Part shown: in pieces, positions 1-5,287 of the stretch | Position numbering within the stretch: position 1 is the first letter of the stretch | Layout: each line of letters begins with the position of its first letter | Assembly: GCA_016185955.1 (NCBI GenBank) | Contig: JACPMQ010000044.1 | Span: 1 to 5,374 of the forward strand | Source of the DNA: Candidatus Woesearchaeota archaeon | GTDB lineage: Archaea > Nanobdellota > Nanobdellia > Woesearchaeales > GW2011-AR4 | Direction: 5' to 3' | DNA length: 5,374 nucleotides | Translations under genes and position numbers: made by a program | Notes under the pieces: model-generated | The model's input: the letters and a program-made list of their open reading frames with translations, nothing else | The model's database searches: none | Told to the model about the DNA's origin: nothing

Positions 1-2
1 AA

Positions 3-191
3 AAAGGCTATCCAAGTGGCATATGCCATAGCCCCCGTGTACAAGGCTTCCCAAATAATTATATCAACATAGATGAAACGCTGAAGATAAATCAGGGAAC
101 AGAAGCCTGCAAGGATGTTGTGAGTAGCTTCAAAGACGCTGACGGAAGAATCCAGCAGATAACAACAGCATGCTACTGCGCGCCGAAATAA
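3..191 (+). CDS. 3' end of an unrecognised cysteine-containing protein (partial)
   Basis: The only frame open from the left edge gives 62 residues ending in TAA at 189-191; the start lies outside the window. I do not recognise the family. The visible tail begins KGYPSGICHSPRV and ends TACYCAPK. It holds four cysteines (GIC, EAC and a CYC pair close to the C-terminus), which would suit a secreted, disulfide-bonded protein, but no signal peptide can be seen because the N-terminus is missing. No transmembrane segment is visible. G+C in the first 180 bases is about 44% by hand count, clearly above the neighbouring kinase gene, so the gene may have a different origin. The amino-acid composition is ordinary and the termination is clean, so I treat it as a real gene end. 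A chance open frame is still possible at this length. Confidence 0.55.
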   Translation, partial: KGYPSGICHSPRVQGFPNNYINIDETLKINQGTEACKDVVSSFKDADGRIQQITTACYCAPK

Positions 192-193
192 GC

Positions 194-233
194 AAAAACT
201 TGTGTTCTCCGCTATGTGAACGGTGGAGTTTTT
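194..233 (+). terminator. Possible stem-loop terminator after the partial gene
   Basis: Three bases after the stop codon, AAAAACT (194-200) can pair with AGTTTTT (227-233). A second short stem lies inside it, GTTC with GAAC. The 3' arm provides a run of five T on the + strand. Archaeal termination depends mainly on U-tracts, so this could end the upstream transcript. The stem is AT-rich and weak, so confidence is limited. Confidence 0.35.
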
Positions 234-274
234 ACAATAATAAGGTTTCGGCAGAAAAAATTCTAGAAGAGCGA

Positions 275-282
275 GCATTTCA
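275..282. repeat. Left 8-bp target-site duplication of the MITE
   Basis: GCATTTCA directly abuts the left terminal inverted repeat and is repeated at 489-496. Identity stops exactly at eight bases on both sides, which marks the insertion point unambiguously. Confidence 0.85.
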
Positions 283-488
283 GGCTCAGTAGAAATCCTA
301 AAAGCCAAAAACTAAAGTGGCTGCTCCAGAGCCGCACTATAGGCAAAATGGCGCATCTTTATTCTTTTTTATAATAAAAAATTTACAGATACACACCATT
401 TTGATAGCACAATTAACATTCTTCTGCTTGCCTACCGCCCCTTATTTTGGAGCAGCCACTTATATTTGTTAAGGATTTCTACTGAGCC
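283..488. mobile_element. 206-bp MITE with long inverted repeats and an 8-bp target duplication
   Basis: The ends are perfect inverted copies for 17 bp, GGCTCAGTAGAAATCCT at 283-299 and its complement at 472-488. After a short divergent stretch a second inverted block follows, AAGTGGCTGCTCC (315-327 versus 449-461), then TAGGCAA (340-346 versus 428-434). The arms are thus homologous for at least 40-45 bp. The element is bounded exactly by the direct repeat GCATTTCA. The interior, about 120 bp, is AT-rich and has no meaningful reading frame, so the element is non-autonomous and would need a transposase supplied from elsewhere. Eight-bp duplications are known for IS6, IS1595 and some other families. 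The GGCTC...GT...GAAAT terminus loosely resembles the IS6 end consensus as I remember it, so the family assignment is only a suggestion. Confidence 0.88.
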
Positions 489-496
489 GCATTTCA
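489..496. repeat. Right 8-bp target-site duplication of the MITE
   Basis: GCATTTCA directly follows the right terminal inverted repeat and matches 275-282. It ends five to six bases before the TATA-like box of the kinase gene, so the insertion landed at the upstream edge of that promoter. Confidence 0.85.
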
Positions 497-500
497 ACAA

Positions 501-510
501 AATATATAAA
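501..510 (+). promoter_or_regulatory. TATA box of the AarF-like kinase gene
   Basis: AATATATAAA lies about 25-30 nt upstream of the ATG at 533, the spacing expected when an archaeal transcript starts at or next to the start codon. No Shine-Dalgarno precedes the ATG, which agrees with a leaderless mRNA. The TFB recognition element would fall at about 495-500, so it overlaps the end of the MITE target duplication. Confidence 0.6.
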
Positions 511-532
511 CAACCTTGCAAATAATTAATGC

Positions 533-2224
533 ATGCTTAACATATCAAAAGAGGTAAGGGACATTAAGAGATTTAAGGAAATTCTTACTGTCTTATTTGA
601 GGAAGGCTTTGACTTTATTATTGAAAAAATAAGGCTTAAGCATAAAATACCTCTGACAAAAAGGCTTAAAGCCAGAGTTGAAAAGAAAAAAAATTATTCT
701 ATTGAAAAAAGATTAAGGCTTACTTTGGAGAGATTAGGGCCTACTTTTATAAAATTTGGGCAGGTTTTGAGCGTCAGGCCTGATTTAGCCCCAAAGAGCT
801 ATATTAAGGAGCTTGAAGATTTGCAAGACAATGTTCCGCCGTTTGCTTTTTCTCTTGTAAAAGAACAAATAAAAAAAGAGCTTGGAAAGGATATTAATCA
901 AATTTTCTCGAAATTTGAAGAAAAGCCAATAGCTTCCGCTTCAATAAGCCAAGTCCATAAAGCTATCCTTAAAAACGGAATAAGTGTAGCAGTAAAAGTA
1001 CAAAGGCCCGATGTAAAAAAAATAATGGAAACCGATATAGAGGTAATGCATTATGTTGCCTATCTTCTTGAAAAGCGCATCCCGAAAATAAGAAAATTCA
1101 GCCCTGTAAAAATAATAGAGGAGTTTGCTGCATGGACTGAAAAAGAATTGGACTTCACAAAAGAAGCAATGAACGCAAAAAGGTTTGCAAGGAATTTTTC
1201 AGGAGATAAAACAATTAGGATACCAAAAATTTACGATGAGTTTACAACAAACAAAATTTTAGTTATGGAATTTATAGATGGCACATCTCTTCATAACCTG
1301 ACAAAAATTAAAGACAATAAGAACAATAGAGGCAATAAAAGAAAAATAAATTTGGTTATAGAGCATGGCTTTAATGCACTTCTGACGCAAGTTTTCATTC
1401 ATGGATTTTTTCATGCAGACCCCCATCCTGGAAATATTATAGTAACTAAAGACAATAAAATAGCTTTTGTTGATTTTGGCATTGTTGGTTACTTTGATGA
1501 GGAGCTAAAAGCAAAGAGCATAGAGCTTTTTTATGGAATTATACAAAATGACGCTGGGAAAGTAGCTGATGCGTTGGTTGAGTTAAGCGGCAATGAAATA
1601 GAAGACATTAGCGGCTTAAAGCAGGAGATTACTAGCTTGTTAGAGCCTCTCCAAAACTCTGAAATAAGCAAAGTAAAAATAAGCCATGTTCTGGAAGAAG
1701 TCTTGGATGTTTCCCTGAATTATGCAATTAGAATTCCAGCTCCTTTTGTCCTTTTTGGCAAGACAGTCATAACATTGGAAGGCATTGCCTTGGAATATGA
1801 TCCAGAATTCACAATTGTTGAAAGCTCAAAACTGTTCATAAAAAAATTCATGAGGCAGAGATATAATCCTGCAAATATGCTTGCTAATTTTATTAAGAAT
1901 ATTGCCAGATTCAAAAAATTTGCAGATGAGCTTCCTGAGCAGGCTTCAAGAGCATTAAAGAAAATAGAGAAAGGAAACCTAAAGATAGATATAGAAGACA
2001 CAGACATAAAAAAATTGTCGTCTGAAATAGACAAATCCAGCAACAGGATTGCTTACAGCATGCTTATAGCTGCATTGCTTATTGTCGCAGCCCTCACAAT
2101 GAATTTTGGAAAGCCATTTATTTTTAATCTTCCGTTAATATCATTTTTAAGCTTTTTAATCGCTGCTGTTTTGTCATTTATCTTAATTATATCCATAATA
2201 AGAGAAAGGGAGGTTATAAAATAG
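533..2224 (+). CDS. aarF: AarF/ABC1/UbiB-family atypical protein kinase-like protein
   Basis: This is a 563-residue member of the ABC1/ADCK/UbiB kinase-like family, close to the usual length of bacterial UbiB. Diagnostic motifs occur in order: the family-specific KxGQ motif (K74-Q77, in KFGQVLSVRPDL), the alanine-rich loop that replaces the glycine loop (ASASISQVH, 134-142), the ATP-site lysine K155 in VAVKVQRP, the ExD motif (E205, D207), the catalytic loop HADPHPGN with D296 and N301, and the DFG motif at D314. All key residues are intact. Two hydrophobic helices near the C-terminus (about 508-525 and 532-556) anchor it in the membrane, as in UbiB and COQ8. In bacteria and eukaryotes this family supports ubiquinone and prenyl-lipid metabolism through ATPase activity; the substrate in an archaeon is unknown. 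A lysine/asparagine-rich loop (257-273) precedes the catalytic core. The ATG is supported by the TATA box about 25-30 nt upstream. The stop codon overlaps the first bases of the palindromic element that follows. Confidence 0.95.
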   Translation: MLNISKEVRDIKRFKEILTVLFEEGFDFIIEKIRLKHKIPLTKRLKARVEKKKNYSIEKRLRLTLERLGPTFIKFGQVLSVRPDLAPKSYIKELEDLQDNVPPFAFSLVKEQIKKELGKDINQIFSKFEEKPIASASISQVHKAILKNGISVAVKVQRPDVKKIMETDIEVMHYVAYLLEKRIPKIRKFSPVKIIEEFAAWTEKELDFTKEAMNAKRFARNFSGDKTIRIPKIYDEFTTNKILVMEFIDGTSLHNLTKIKDNKNNRGNKRKINLVIEHGFNALLTQVFIHGFFHADPHPGNIIVTKDNKIAFVDFGIVGYFDEELKAKSIELFYGIIQNDAGKVADALVELSGNEIEDISGLKQEITSLLEPLQNSEISKVKISHVLEEVLDVSLNYAIRIPAPFVLFGKTVITLEGIALEYDPEFTIVESSKLFIKKFMRQRYNPANMLANFIKNIARFKKFADELPEQASRALKKIEKGNLKIDIEDTDIKKLSSEIDKSSNRIAYSMLIAALLIVAALTMNFGKPFIFNLPLISFLSFLIAAVLSFILIISIIREREVIK

Positions 2225-2265
2225 TAAGCGACATTAGTTTTAAGACATTTTTCAAGCACTATTCC

Positions 2266-2306
2266 GCTTACCACAACCCCATACTTTGTATGGGAACGTG
2301 GTAAGC
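2266..2306 (+). other. Internal hairpin 1 of the palindromic element
   Basis: GCTTACCAC (2266-2274) pairs without mismatch with GTGGTAAGC (2298-2306). After a symmetric AAC/AAC internal loop, CCCATAC (2278-2284) pairs with GTATGGG (2288-2294) around a three-base loop. Sixteen pairs in 41 nt will not arise by chance often, and the symmetric internal loop is of a kind seen in folded RNAs. Confidence 0.8.
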
Positions 2307-2307
2307 T

Positions 2308-2363
2308 CCATCTGGCCATGCCATGAATGCCTTCTGCATTCATGGCATTCATGGCACAGACGG
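2308..2363 (+). other. Internal hairpin 2 of the palindromic element, with a 9-bp tandem repeat
   Basis: TGCCATGAATGC (2319-2330) pairs over 12 bp with GCATTCATGGCA (2336-2347). A lower stem continues imperfectly: GCCA with TGGC, TCTG with CAGA, and CC with GG. The 3' arm contains ATTCATGGC twice in tandem (2338-2355), so the hairpin can slip into an alternative register. No protein reading is evident. Confidence 0.75.
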
Positions 2364-2405
2364 GCTTGAAAAATGTCTAATTATTTTTGTCGCTTACTCA
2401 AATAA

Positions 2406-2413
2406 GAGGTGAT
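2406..2413 (+). promoter_or_regulatory. Strong Shine-Dalgarno of the phasin-like gene
   Basis: GAGGTGAT is complementary to the conserved 3' end of 16S rRNA (AUCACCUC). It sits four bases before the ATG at 2418 and eight bases after the palindromic element. It is the only convincing Shine-Dalgarno in the window. The other starts look leaderless, so this gene is probably translated from an internal position on a longer transcript. Confidence 0.8.
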
Positions 2414-2417
2414 TTAA

Positions 2418-2726
2418 ATGAAGGAATTAATTAAAAAAAGCTTTTTGCTTGGCTTGGGAGCCGCAGCAATAACAAAAAAAGAGGCTGAAAAAGCAGTTAA
2501 AGAGCTAATAAAAAAGAATGCAATAACCTTAAAGGAAGGCAGAAAGATGATTGGCAAAATAAGGAGTGCTGCAGAAAGGGAAGTAAAATCAGCAGTTGGA
2601 AAACTTGATAGCGCATCAAGAAAGCAATTTGGCAAAATAAAAAAAAGCCTTAACTCAATAGACAAGGAGTTAAGCAGCGAAGGAAGAAAAACACTGAAAA
2701 AAATAATGAAAGGGTTTTCAAAATAA
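2418..2726 (+). CDS. Small phasin-like helical protein
   Basis: This 102-residue basic protein is strongly alpha-helical and rich in K, E, A and S. A short hydrophobic stretch (SFLLGLGAAAIT, about 8-19) is followed by long amphipathic helices without cysteine, proline or aromatic clusters (about 20-100). The pattern resembles the small phasin or polyhydroxyalkanoate synthesis regulator family (COG3937 type), whose opening LLGLGAAAITKEEAEK-like segment and following helix are typical. Such proteins are sometimes encoded beside AarF/UbiB kinases in bacteria, to my recollection, and here the kinase gene lies directly upstream on the same strand. The likely role is coating or associating with a membrane or lipid surface, perhaps as a partner of the kinase; this is inference. 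No polyhydroxyalkanoate synthase gene is present. The start is fixed by the GAGGTGAT site. The family call rests on pattern alone, and an unrelated coiled-coil protein remains possible. Confidence 0.8.
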   Translation: MKELIKKSFLLGLGAAAITKKEAEKAVKELIKKNAITLKEGRKMIGKIRSAAEREVKSAVGKLDSASRKQFGKIKKSLNSIDKELSSEGRKTLKKIMKGFSK

Positions 2727-2774
2727 AATCAAGCAAAATAAACATAAAATAAAAATAAAGCAAATAAAGATAAA
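2727..2774 (+). promoter_or_regulatory. A-rich spacer before the membrane hydrolase, possible promoter
   Basis: These 48 bases are almost all A and T on the + strand and contain several close variants of AAATAAA. CATAAAATAAAAATA (about 2743-2757) lies 20-30 nt upstream of the ATG at 2775 and could serve as a TATA box for a leaderless transcript. No Shine-Dalgarno is present. The repeated AAATAAA units make an exact call uncertain; the spacer could equally be an unstructured linker in a longer mRNA. Confidence 0.35.
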
Positions 2775-3284
2775 ATGCCGTATGCAGTAACCCATGTTTT
2801 GACAGCTATAATCTTAATAGATATCTATAGGGATTATTTTGCAAAGCATAAGAAATATTTTACCCTGCATACTATTTTTATTGCGGGCTTTGCAGGCTTG
2901 CTTCCAGACATAGACTTGCCTTTAAATTGGCTTTTTTCAGTTTTTGGCTTCAGCATTTTGCATAGAAGCATTACCCATACTCCATTATTTGCATTAGTCT
3001 TCCTTATTCCTGCATTTATTTTATTGCGCTACAAAAAGCATAAATCTGCGATGTATTTTTTTGTCACATGCTTTGGCATTCTTCTGCATATTTTTTTGGA
3101 TTATATCGCTACAACTGATAAGGGCATTGGCATAATGTTTTTTTATCCGTTTTCTAACGCAGGATATTCCCTAAGCTTATTAAAAAACATTAGCCCGGAT
3201 ATTTTCGCAGCAATAGATGCAATAATATTATTATTGTGGCTTTGGCATGAGGAAGTAAAGCACAAGATAAGCGATTTTATTTAG
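2775..3284 (+). CDS. YdjM-type membrane-bound metal-dependent hydrolase
   Basis: This 169-residue polytopic membrane protein matches the LexA-binding, inner membrane-associated putative hydrolase family (YdjM, PF04307 type). Conserved polar residues are present: T6-H7 at the N-terminus, the DID pair (D45, D47) in GLLPDIDLP, H63-R64 and H68 in HRSITHT, H105 and D109 in LLHIFLDYI, and a YPFS motif (124-127). In this family the His/Asp set is thought to bind a metal at the membrane face. About four or five hydrophobic segments are visible, at roughly 5-18, 30-44, 69-86, 91-111 and 142-158. The length is normal. The physiological substrate is unknown even in well-studied relatives; links to membrane lipid metabolism or stress are only proposals. 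It starts 48 bp after the phasin-like gene, and herA follows 36 bp downstream. The ATG starts exactly at the conserved N-terminal motif, which supports the start. Confidence 0.9.
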   Translation: MPYAVTHVLTAIILIDIYRDYFAKHKKYFTLHTIFIAGFAGLLPDIDLPLNWLFSVFGFSILHRSITHTPLFALVFLIPAFILLRYKKHKSAMYFFVTCFGILLHIFLDYIATTDKGIGIMFFYPFSNAGYSLSLLKNISPDIFAAIDAIILLLWLWHEEVKHKISDFI

Positions 3285-3287
3285 CAT

Positions 3288-3299
3288 AAATTTTTATAT
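3288..3299 (+). promoter_or_regulatory. TATA box of the herA-like gene
   Basis: AAATTTTTATAT lies about 22-30 nt before the ATG at 3321, just after the stop codon of the hydrolase gene. No Shine-Dalgarno precedes the start, so a leaderless transcript from this box is likely. Read-through from upstream may also contribute. Confidence 0.5.
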
Positions 3300-3320
3300 C
3301 TGTAATTTTTTAAATCAGAT

Positions 3321-4640
3321 ATGTATGACATTCTTATAGGAAGGAACGAGGAAGATGCAAAAAAATATGGCACTTTAGGAAGCATTTTTATTGGCAAGCA
3401 TTATGTGAAGATGGGGCAGACTACTTCTCTGTCTAATAAGGTGTATATGGATGTTGCAAAAAGCCATATTGTTTTTGTTTGCGGAAAAAGAGGTTCCGGA
3501 AAGAGCTACACATTAGGTGTAATAGCAGAGTCAATATTAGACCTTCCAGATGAAATAAAGAAAAACCTCTCAATAATAATGCTCGACACAATGGGCATTT
3601 ATTGGACAATGAAGTATCCAAACAAAGAAGATAAAGAGCTTTTAAAGGAATGGGAGCTTGAAGCAAAGGCATTGAATGTAAACATATTTACTCCTGCAGG
3701 TTATTACAAGCTATACAAGGAGCAGGAAATACCTACAGATTTTCCTTTTTCTGTAAGGACAAGCGAGCTTTCCGCATATGAATGGTGCGAAACTTTTGAT
3801 ATAAATCTAAACAGTGCTATAGGCTCGTTAATTGAAAGAGTAATTGAAGGGCTAAAAGAGACTAAAAAGGATTATGATATTGATGATGTAGTAAAAGAGA
3901 TACATAAAGATGAGCGCGCAAGCAATGAAATAAAAGACATGGCTGAAAACAGGTTTCTTGCGGCAAAACAGTGGGGATTGTTTAGCAGAGAAGGAACTTT
4001 GCTTGAAGAGTTGATTATTCCTGGGCAGATAACAGTATTGGATGTAAGCTGTTATGCTTATATGCCTAATTCCCAAGGATTAAGGGCATTGGTAATAGCC
4101 CTTGTAGCGCAAAAAATGTTTGAGCAGCGCATGTCTGTAAGAAAAAGCGAGGAATACAGGACAATTTACCAGGAAACACACTTGACACGCTTGGAAAAAA
4201 ATGAAGAAAAAAAAGAGCCTTTGATATGGCTTATGGTGGATGAAGCGCATGAGTTTTTGCCTAATGACAGCAAAACAGTAGCTACACAGCCTCTCATAAC
4301 AATTTTAAGAGAGGGAAGGCAGCCAGGAATAAGCCTTGTTTTGGCTTCGCAGCAGCCTGGAAAGATTCATGGCGATGTTATTACTCAGTCGGACATTGTA
4401 ATTTCCCATAGGGTAACTGCAAATATAGACACTCAGGCTTTAGGAGCCTTAATGCAAAGCTATATGCGCGAAGGGCTTGACAAGCAGCTTAATTATCTGC
4501 CAAGAGTAACTGGCTCAGCTATAATTTTTGATGACAACAATGAAAAGCTGTATTCTATAAGAGTAAGGCCAAGATACACATGGCACGGAGGCAGAACACC
4601 TTTAATTATTCCGCAAAAAAAAGAAGCTTTTGAATTTTAA
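3321..4640 (+). CDS. herA: HerA/DUF87-family ATPase
   Basis: This 439-residue protein belongs to the HerA/FtsK superfamily of hexameric DNA-translocating ATPases. A short N-terminal beta-barrel-like segment (about 1-45, containing IGKHYVKMG) is followed by Walker A GKRGSGKS (55-62, K61). Walker B is LIWLMVDEAHEF (301-312, D307 and E308). Then come LREGRQPG (329-336), with arginines that fit the arginine-finger region, and the sensor-type SQQPG (343-347). A conserved ISHRVTANIDTQAL segment (361-374) follows. HerA classically works with the nuclease NurA in DNA end resection alongside Mre11-Rad50; none of those partners is in this window. The protein is somewhat shorter than typical archaeal HerA of about 500 residues as I recall it, and has a charged segment just before Walker B (about 276-299). 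It may be a paralogue with a separate role. All ATPase residues look intact. The ATG is the first in frame and is supported by the upstream TATA box. Confidence 0.92.
   Translation: MYDILIGRNEEDAKKYGTLGSIFIGKHYVKMGQTTSLSNKVYMDVAKSHIVFVCGKRGSGKSYTLGVIAESILDLPDEIKKNLSIIMLDTMGIYWTMKYPNKEDKELLKEWELEAKALNVNIFTPAGYYKLYKEQEIPTDFPFSVRTSELSAYEWCETFDINLNSAIGSLIERVIEGLKETKKDYDIDDVVKEIHKDERASNEIKDMAENRFLAAKQWGLFSREGTLLEELIIPGQITVLDVSCYAYMPNSQGLRALVIALVAQKMFEQRMSVRKSEEYRTIYQETHLTRLEKNEEKKEPLIWLMVDEAHEFLPNDSKTVATQPLITILREGRQPGISLVLASQQPGKIHGDVITQSDIVISHRVTANIDTQALGALMQSYMREGLDKQLNYLPRVTGSAIIFDDNNEKLYSIRVRPRYTWHGGRTPLIIPQKKEAFEF
4615..4622 (-). terminator. Poly-T tract that could terminate mgtC
   Basis: Eight A on the + strand are a T8 tract for minus-strand transcription, about 26 nt beyond the mgtC stop codon. 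Archaeal RNA polymerase terminates on such U-runs. The tract lies within the last codons of herA, so the two convergent transcripts would overlap. Confidence 0.45.
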
Positions 4641-4647
4641 AGTTCAA

Positions 4648-5055
4648 TCAATTTTCTCTCAGGGATTTTATTTTTTTTAGTTTTAGTATTAAGATTATGA
4701 GGATTGTTGATACTGCCATCAGCAAATATTCTCCCAAAGCAGCGGTAAGCCCTATGCCTGCAACTGCCCATAATGAAGCAGCTGTTGTGAGCCCCTTTAC
4801 TGTATTTTTTGAGCGGAAAATTGTGCCTGCCCCTAAAAATCCGATTCCTGTTACGATTCCTGCTGCTATTCTTGAAGGATCTGTATTCGCAAAAGATTCA
4901 ATGCTTACAATTGCAAATAAGGCCGAGCCCAAAGCAACGAGCATGTGCGTTCTTATTCCAGCAGGCTTATGCACTGTTTTTCTTTCAAAACCAATTAAGC
5001 TGCCTGCAAATGCAGCAAGAATTAGCCTCAAAAAAATCTCTATATCGGTTATCAT
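4648..5055 (-). CDS. mgtC: Short MgtC/SapB-family membrane protein
   Basis: This 135-residue membrane protein carries the MgtC/SapB signature: GFERK (22-26), KPAGIRTHMLVALGSALF (30-47), GIGFLGAGTIF (70-80) and VKGLTTAASLWAVAGIGL (86-103). Four or five hydrophobic segments are visible, at about 5-23, 38-52, 62-80, 89-106 and 108-127. It ends in a short basic tail. It lacks the soluble ACT-like C-terminal domain of the virulence-type bacterial MgtC of about 230 residues, so it is the membrane-only form. The family is linked to survival at low magnesium and to modulation of membrane ATPases; the exact activity here is unknown. It converges on herA with a 7-bp gap. The ATG at 5055 has no Shine-Dalgarno but has a TATA-like box at suitable distance. 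Its promoter and first 18 codons are duplicated in inverted orientation downstream. Confidence 0.93.
   Translation of the reverse strand: MITDIEIFLRLILAAFAGSLIGFERKTVHKPAGIRTHMLVALGSALFAIVSIESFANTDPSRIAAGIVTGIGFLGAGTIFRSKNTVKGLTTAASLWAVAGIGLTAALGEYLLMAVSTILIILILKLKKIKSLREN
4666..4678 (+). terminator. Poly-T tract that could terminate herA
   Basis: TTTTA followed by eight T, about 26 nt after the herA stop codon, forms a U-rich tract in the + strand transcript. It lies inside the 3' end of mgtC. With the T8 tract on the opposite strand it gives this convergent pair nearly symmetrical terminators. Confidence 0.5.
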
Positions 5056-5099
5056 TTGCCTATCAGCAGAAACGCAGTTTAAATAATTTTCTGTAGTGT
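5001..5099 (-). repeat. Left arm of a 99-bp perfect inverted repeat
   Basis: Every base of 5001-5099 is the reverse complement of 5276-5374 (paired coordinates sum to 10375). This includes synonymous codon positions and a run of seven identical bases. The arm covers the first 18 codons of mgtC, its TATA box and 12 bp beyond. Identity stops abruptly at 5100/5275, while the outer limit is unknown because the right arm runs off the window. Confidence 0.97.
5078..5087 (-). promoter_or_regulatory. TATA box of mgtC
   Basis: On the minus strand this reads ATTATTTAAA, about 23-32 nt before the mgtC ATG, with no Shine-Dalgarno between. A leaderless mgtC transcript is the simplest reading. An identical copy lies at 5288-5297 in the opposite orientation. 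Confidence 0.55.
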
Positions 5100-5275
5100 G
5101 TATCTGCTAACACAACATAAAGGGTTTTTGCGAAAGTCGGTGCTTGTGCGCAATTGCCAATTTAGAAAGCTCCGTAGGATTGTGACAAACGACCTGAGCA
5201 ATGCCGCAGCATTGCGAGGTTGAGAGGCATATAAGGCTTCGCACAAGCACGAACTAGAATTTCGCACCAATCCCA
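5100..5275. other. 176-bp spacer of the inverted repeat, itself imperfectly palindromic
   Basis: The spacer carries inner inverted repeats: GTGCTTGTGCG (5140-5150) versus CGCACAAGCAC (5240-5250), and a looser pair GGGTTTTTGCGAAA (5122-5135) versus TTTCGCACCAATCCC (5260-5274). Near the middle is a strong hairpin at 5192-5220. It is richer in G+C than the adjacent promoter DNA. No credible gene is present; the open frame across it on the minus strand is low-complexity and overlaps the repeats. The inner repeats resemble the divergent ends of a small MITE-like element that separates the two mgtC promoters. Confidence 0.7.
5192..5220. repeat. Stable hairpin in the spacer
   Basis: GCAATGC (5198-5204) pairs with GCATTGC (5209-5215) around a CGCA loop, and ACCT (5192-5195) pairs with AGGT (5217-5220) across a small asymmetric internal loop. 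It lies near, but not exactly at, the centre of the large inverted repeat, whose symmetry point is about 5187.5. Confidence 0.75.
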
Positions 5276-5287
5276 ACACTACAGAAA

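Larger units (their letters stand above)
2223..2398. repeat. 176-bp nested palindromic element with 35-bp terminal inverted repeats
   Basis: The outer ends are 35-bp inverted repeats (2223-2257 versus 2364-2398). They consist of a perfect 10-bp block AGTAAGCGAC, a 10-bp divergent AT-rich block, and a perfect 15-bp block AGACATTTTTCAAGC. Inside sit two independent hairpins. One spans 2266-2306: GCTTACCAC pairs with GTGGTAAGC, and CCCATAC pairs with GTATGGG around a TTT loop. The other spans about 2308-2363: TGCCATGAATGC pairs perfectly with GCATTCATGGCA around CTTCT, with an imperfect lower stem. Folded as RNA or single-stranded DNA it makes one long stem ending in a three-way junction. The left end coincides with the last two bases of the kinase stop codon. 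I see no reading frame and no clear target duplication. It could be a MITE-like element or a structured RNA. Confidence 0.85.

Noticed and set aside
328..448. Possible remnant transposase inside the MITE
   Set aside because: Reading the interior on both strands gives only very short frames interrupted by stops, and no recognisable catalytic motif.
2053..2352. 99-residue minus-strand open frame over the kinase end and palindrome
   Set aside because: It overlaps the kinase membrane helices antisense and starts inside a hairpin; the MNAMNAEG start is the translated tandem ATTCATGGC repeat.
2223..2398. tRNA or simple terminator reading of the nested palindrome
   Set aside because: No acceptor CCA-type end, anticodon arm or T-loop consensus, and the structure is much larger than a terminator, with no U-tract right after the hairpins.
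2414..2665. 83-residue minus-strand open frame opposite the phasin-like gene
   Set aside because: The plus-strand gene has a strong Shine-Dalgarno and helical composition; the hydrophobic antisense reading is the usual shadow of a lysine-rich gene.
2727..2774. Tandem repeat or CRISPR-like array in the A-rich spacer
   Set aside because: The AAATAAA units are short, irregular and low in complexity, with no spacers.
4697..5096. Plus-strand open frames of 129 and 95 residues
   Set aside because: Both are shadows of mgtC, whose MgtC/SapB motifs on the minus strand are unambiguous.
5079..5279. 66-residue minus-strand open frame across the spacer
   Set aside because: It is made of the inverted-repeat spacer and reads through the hairpin and the mgtC promoter; no start signal and no protein-like motif.
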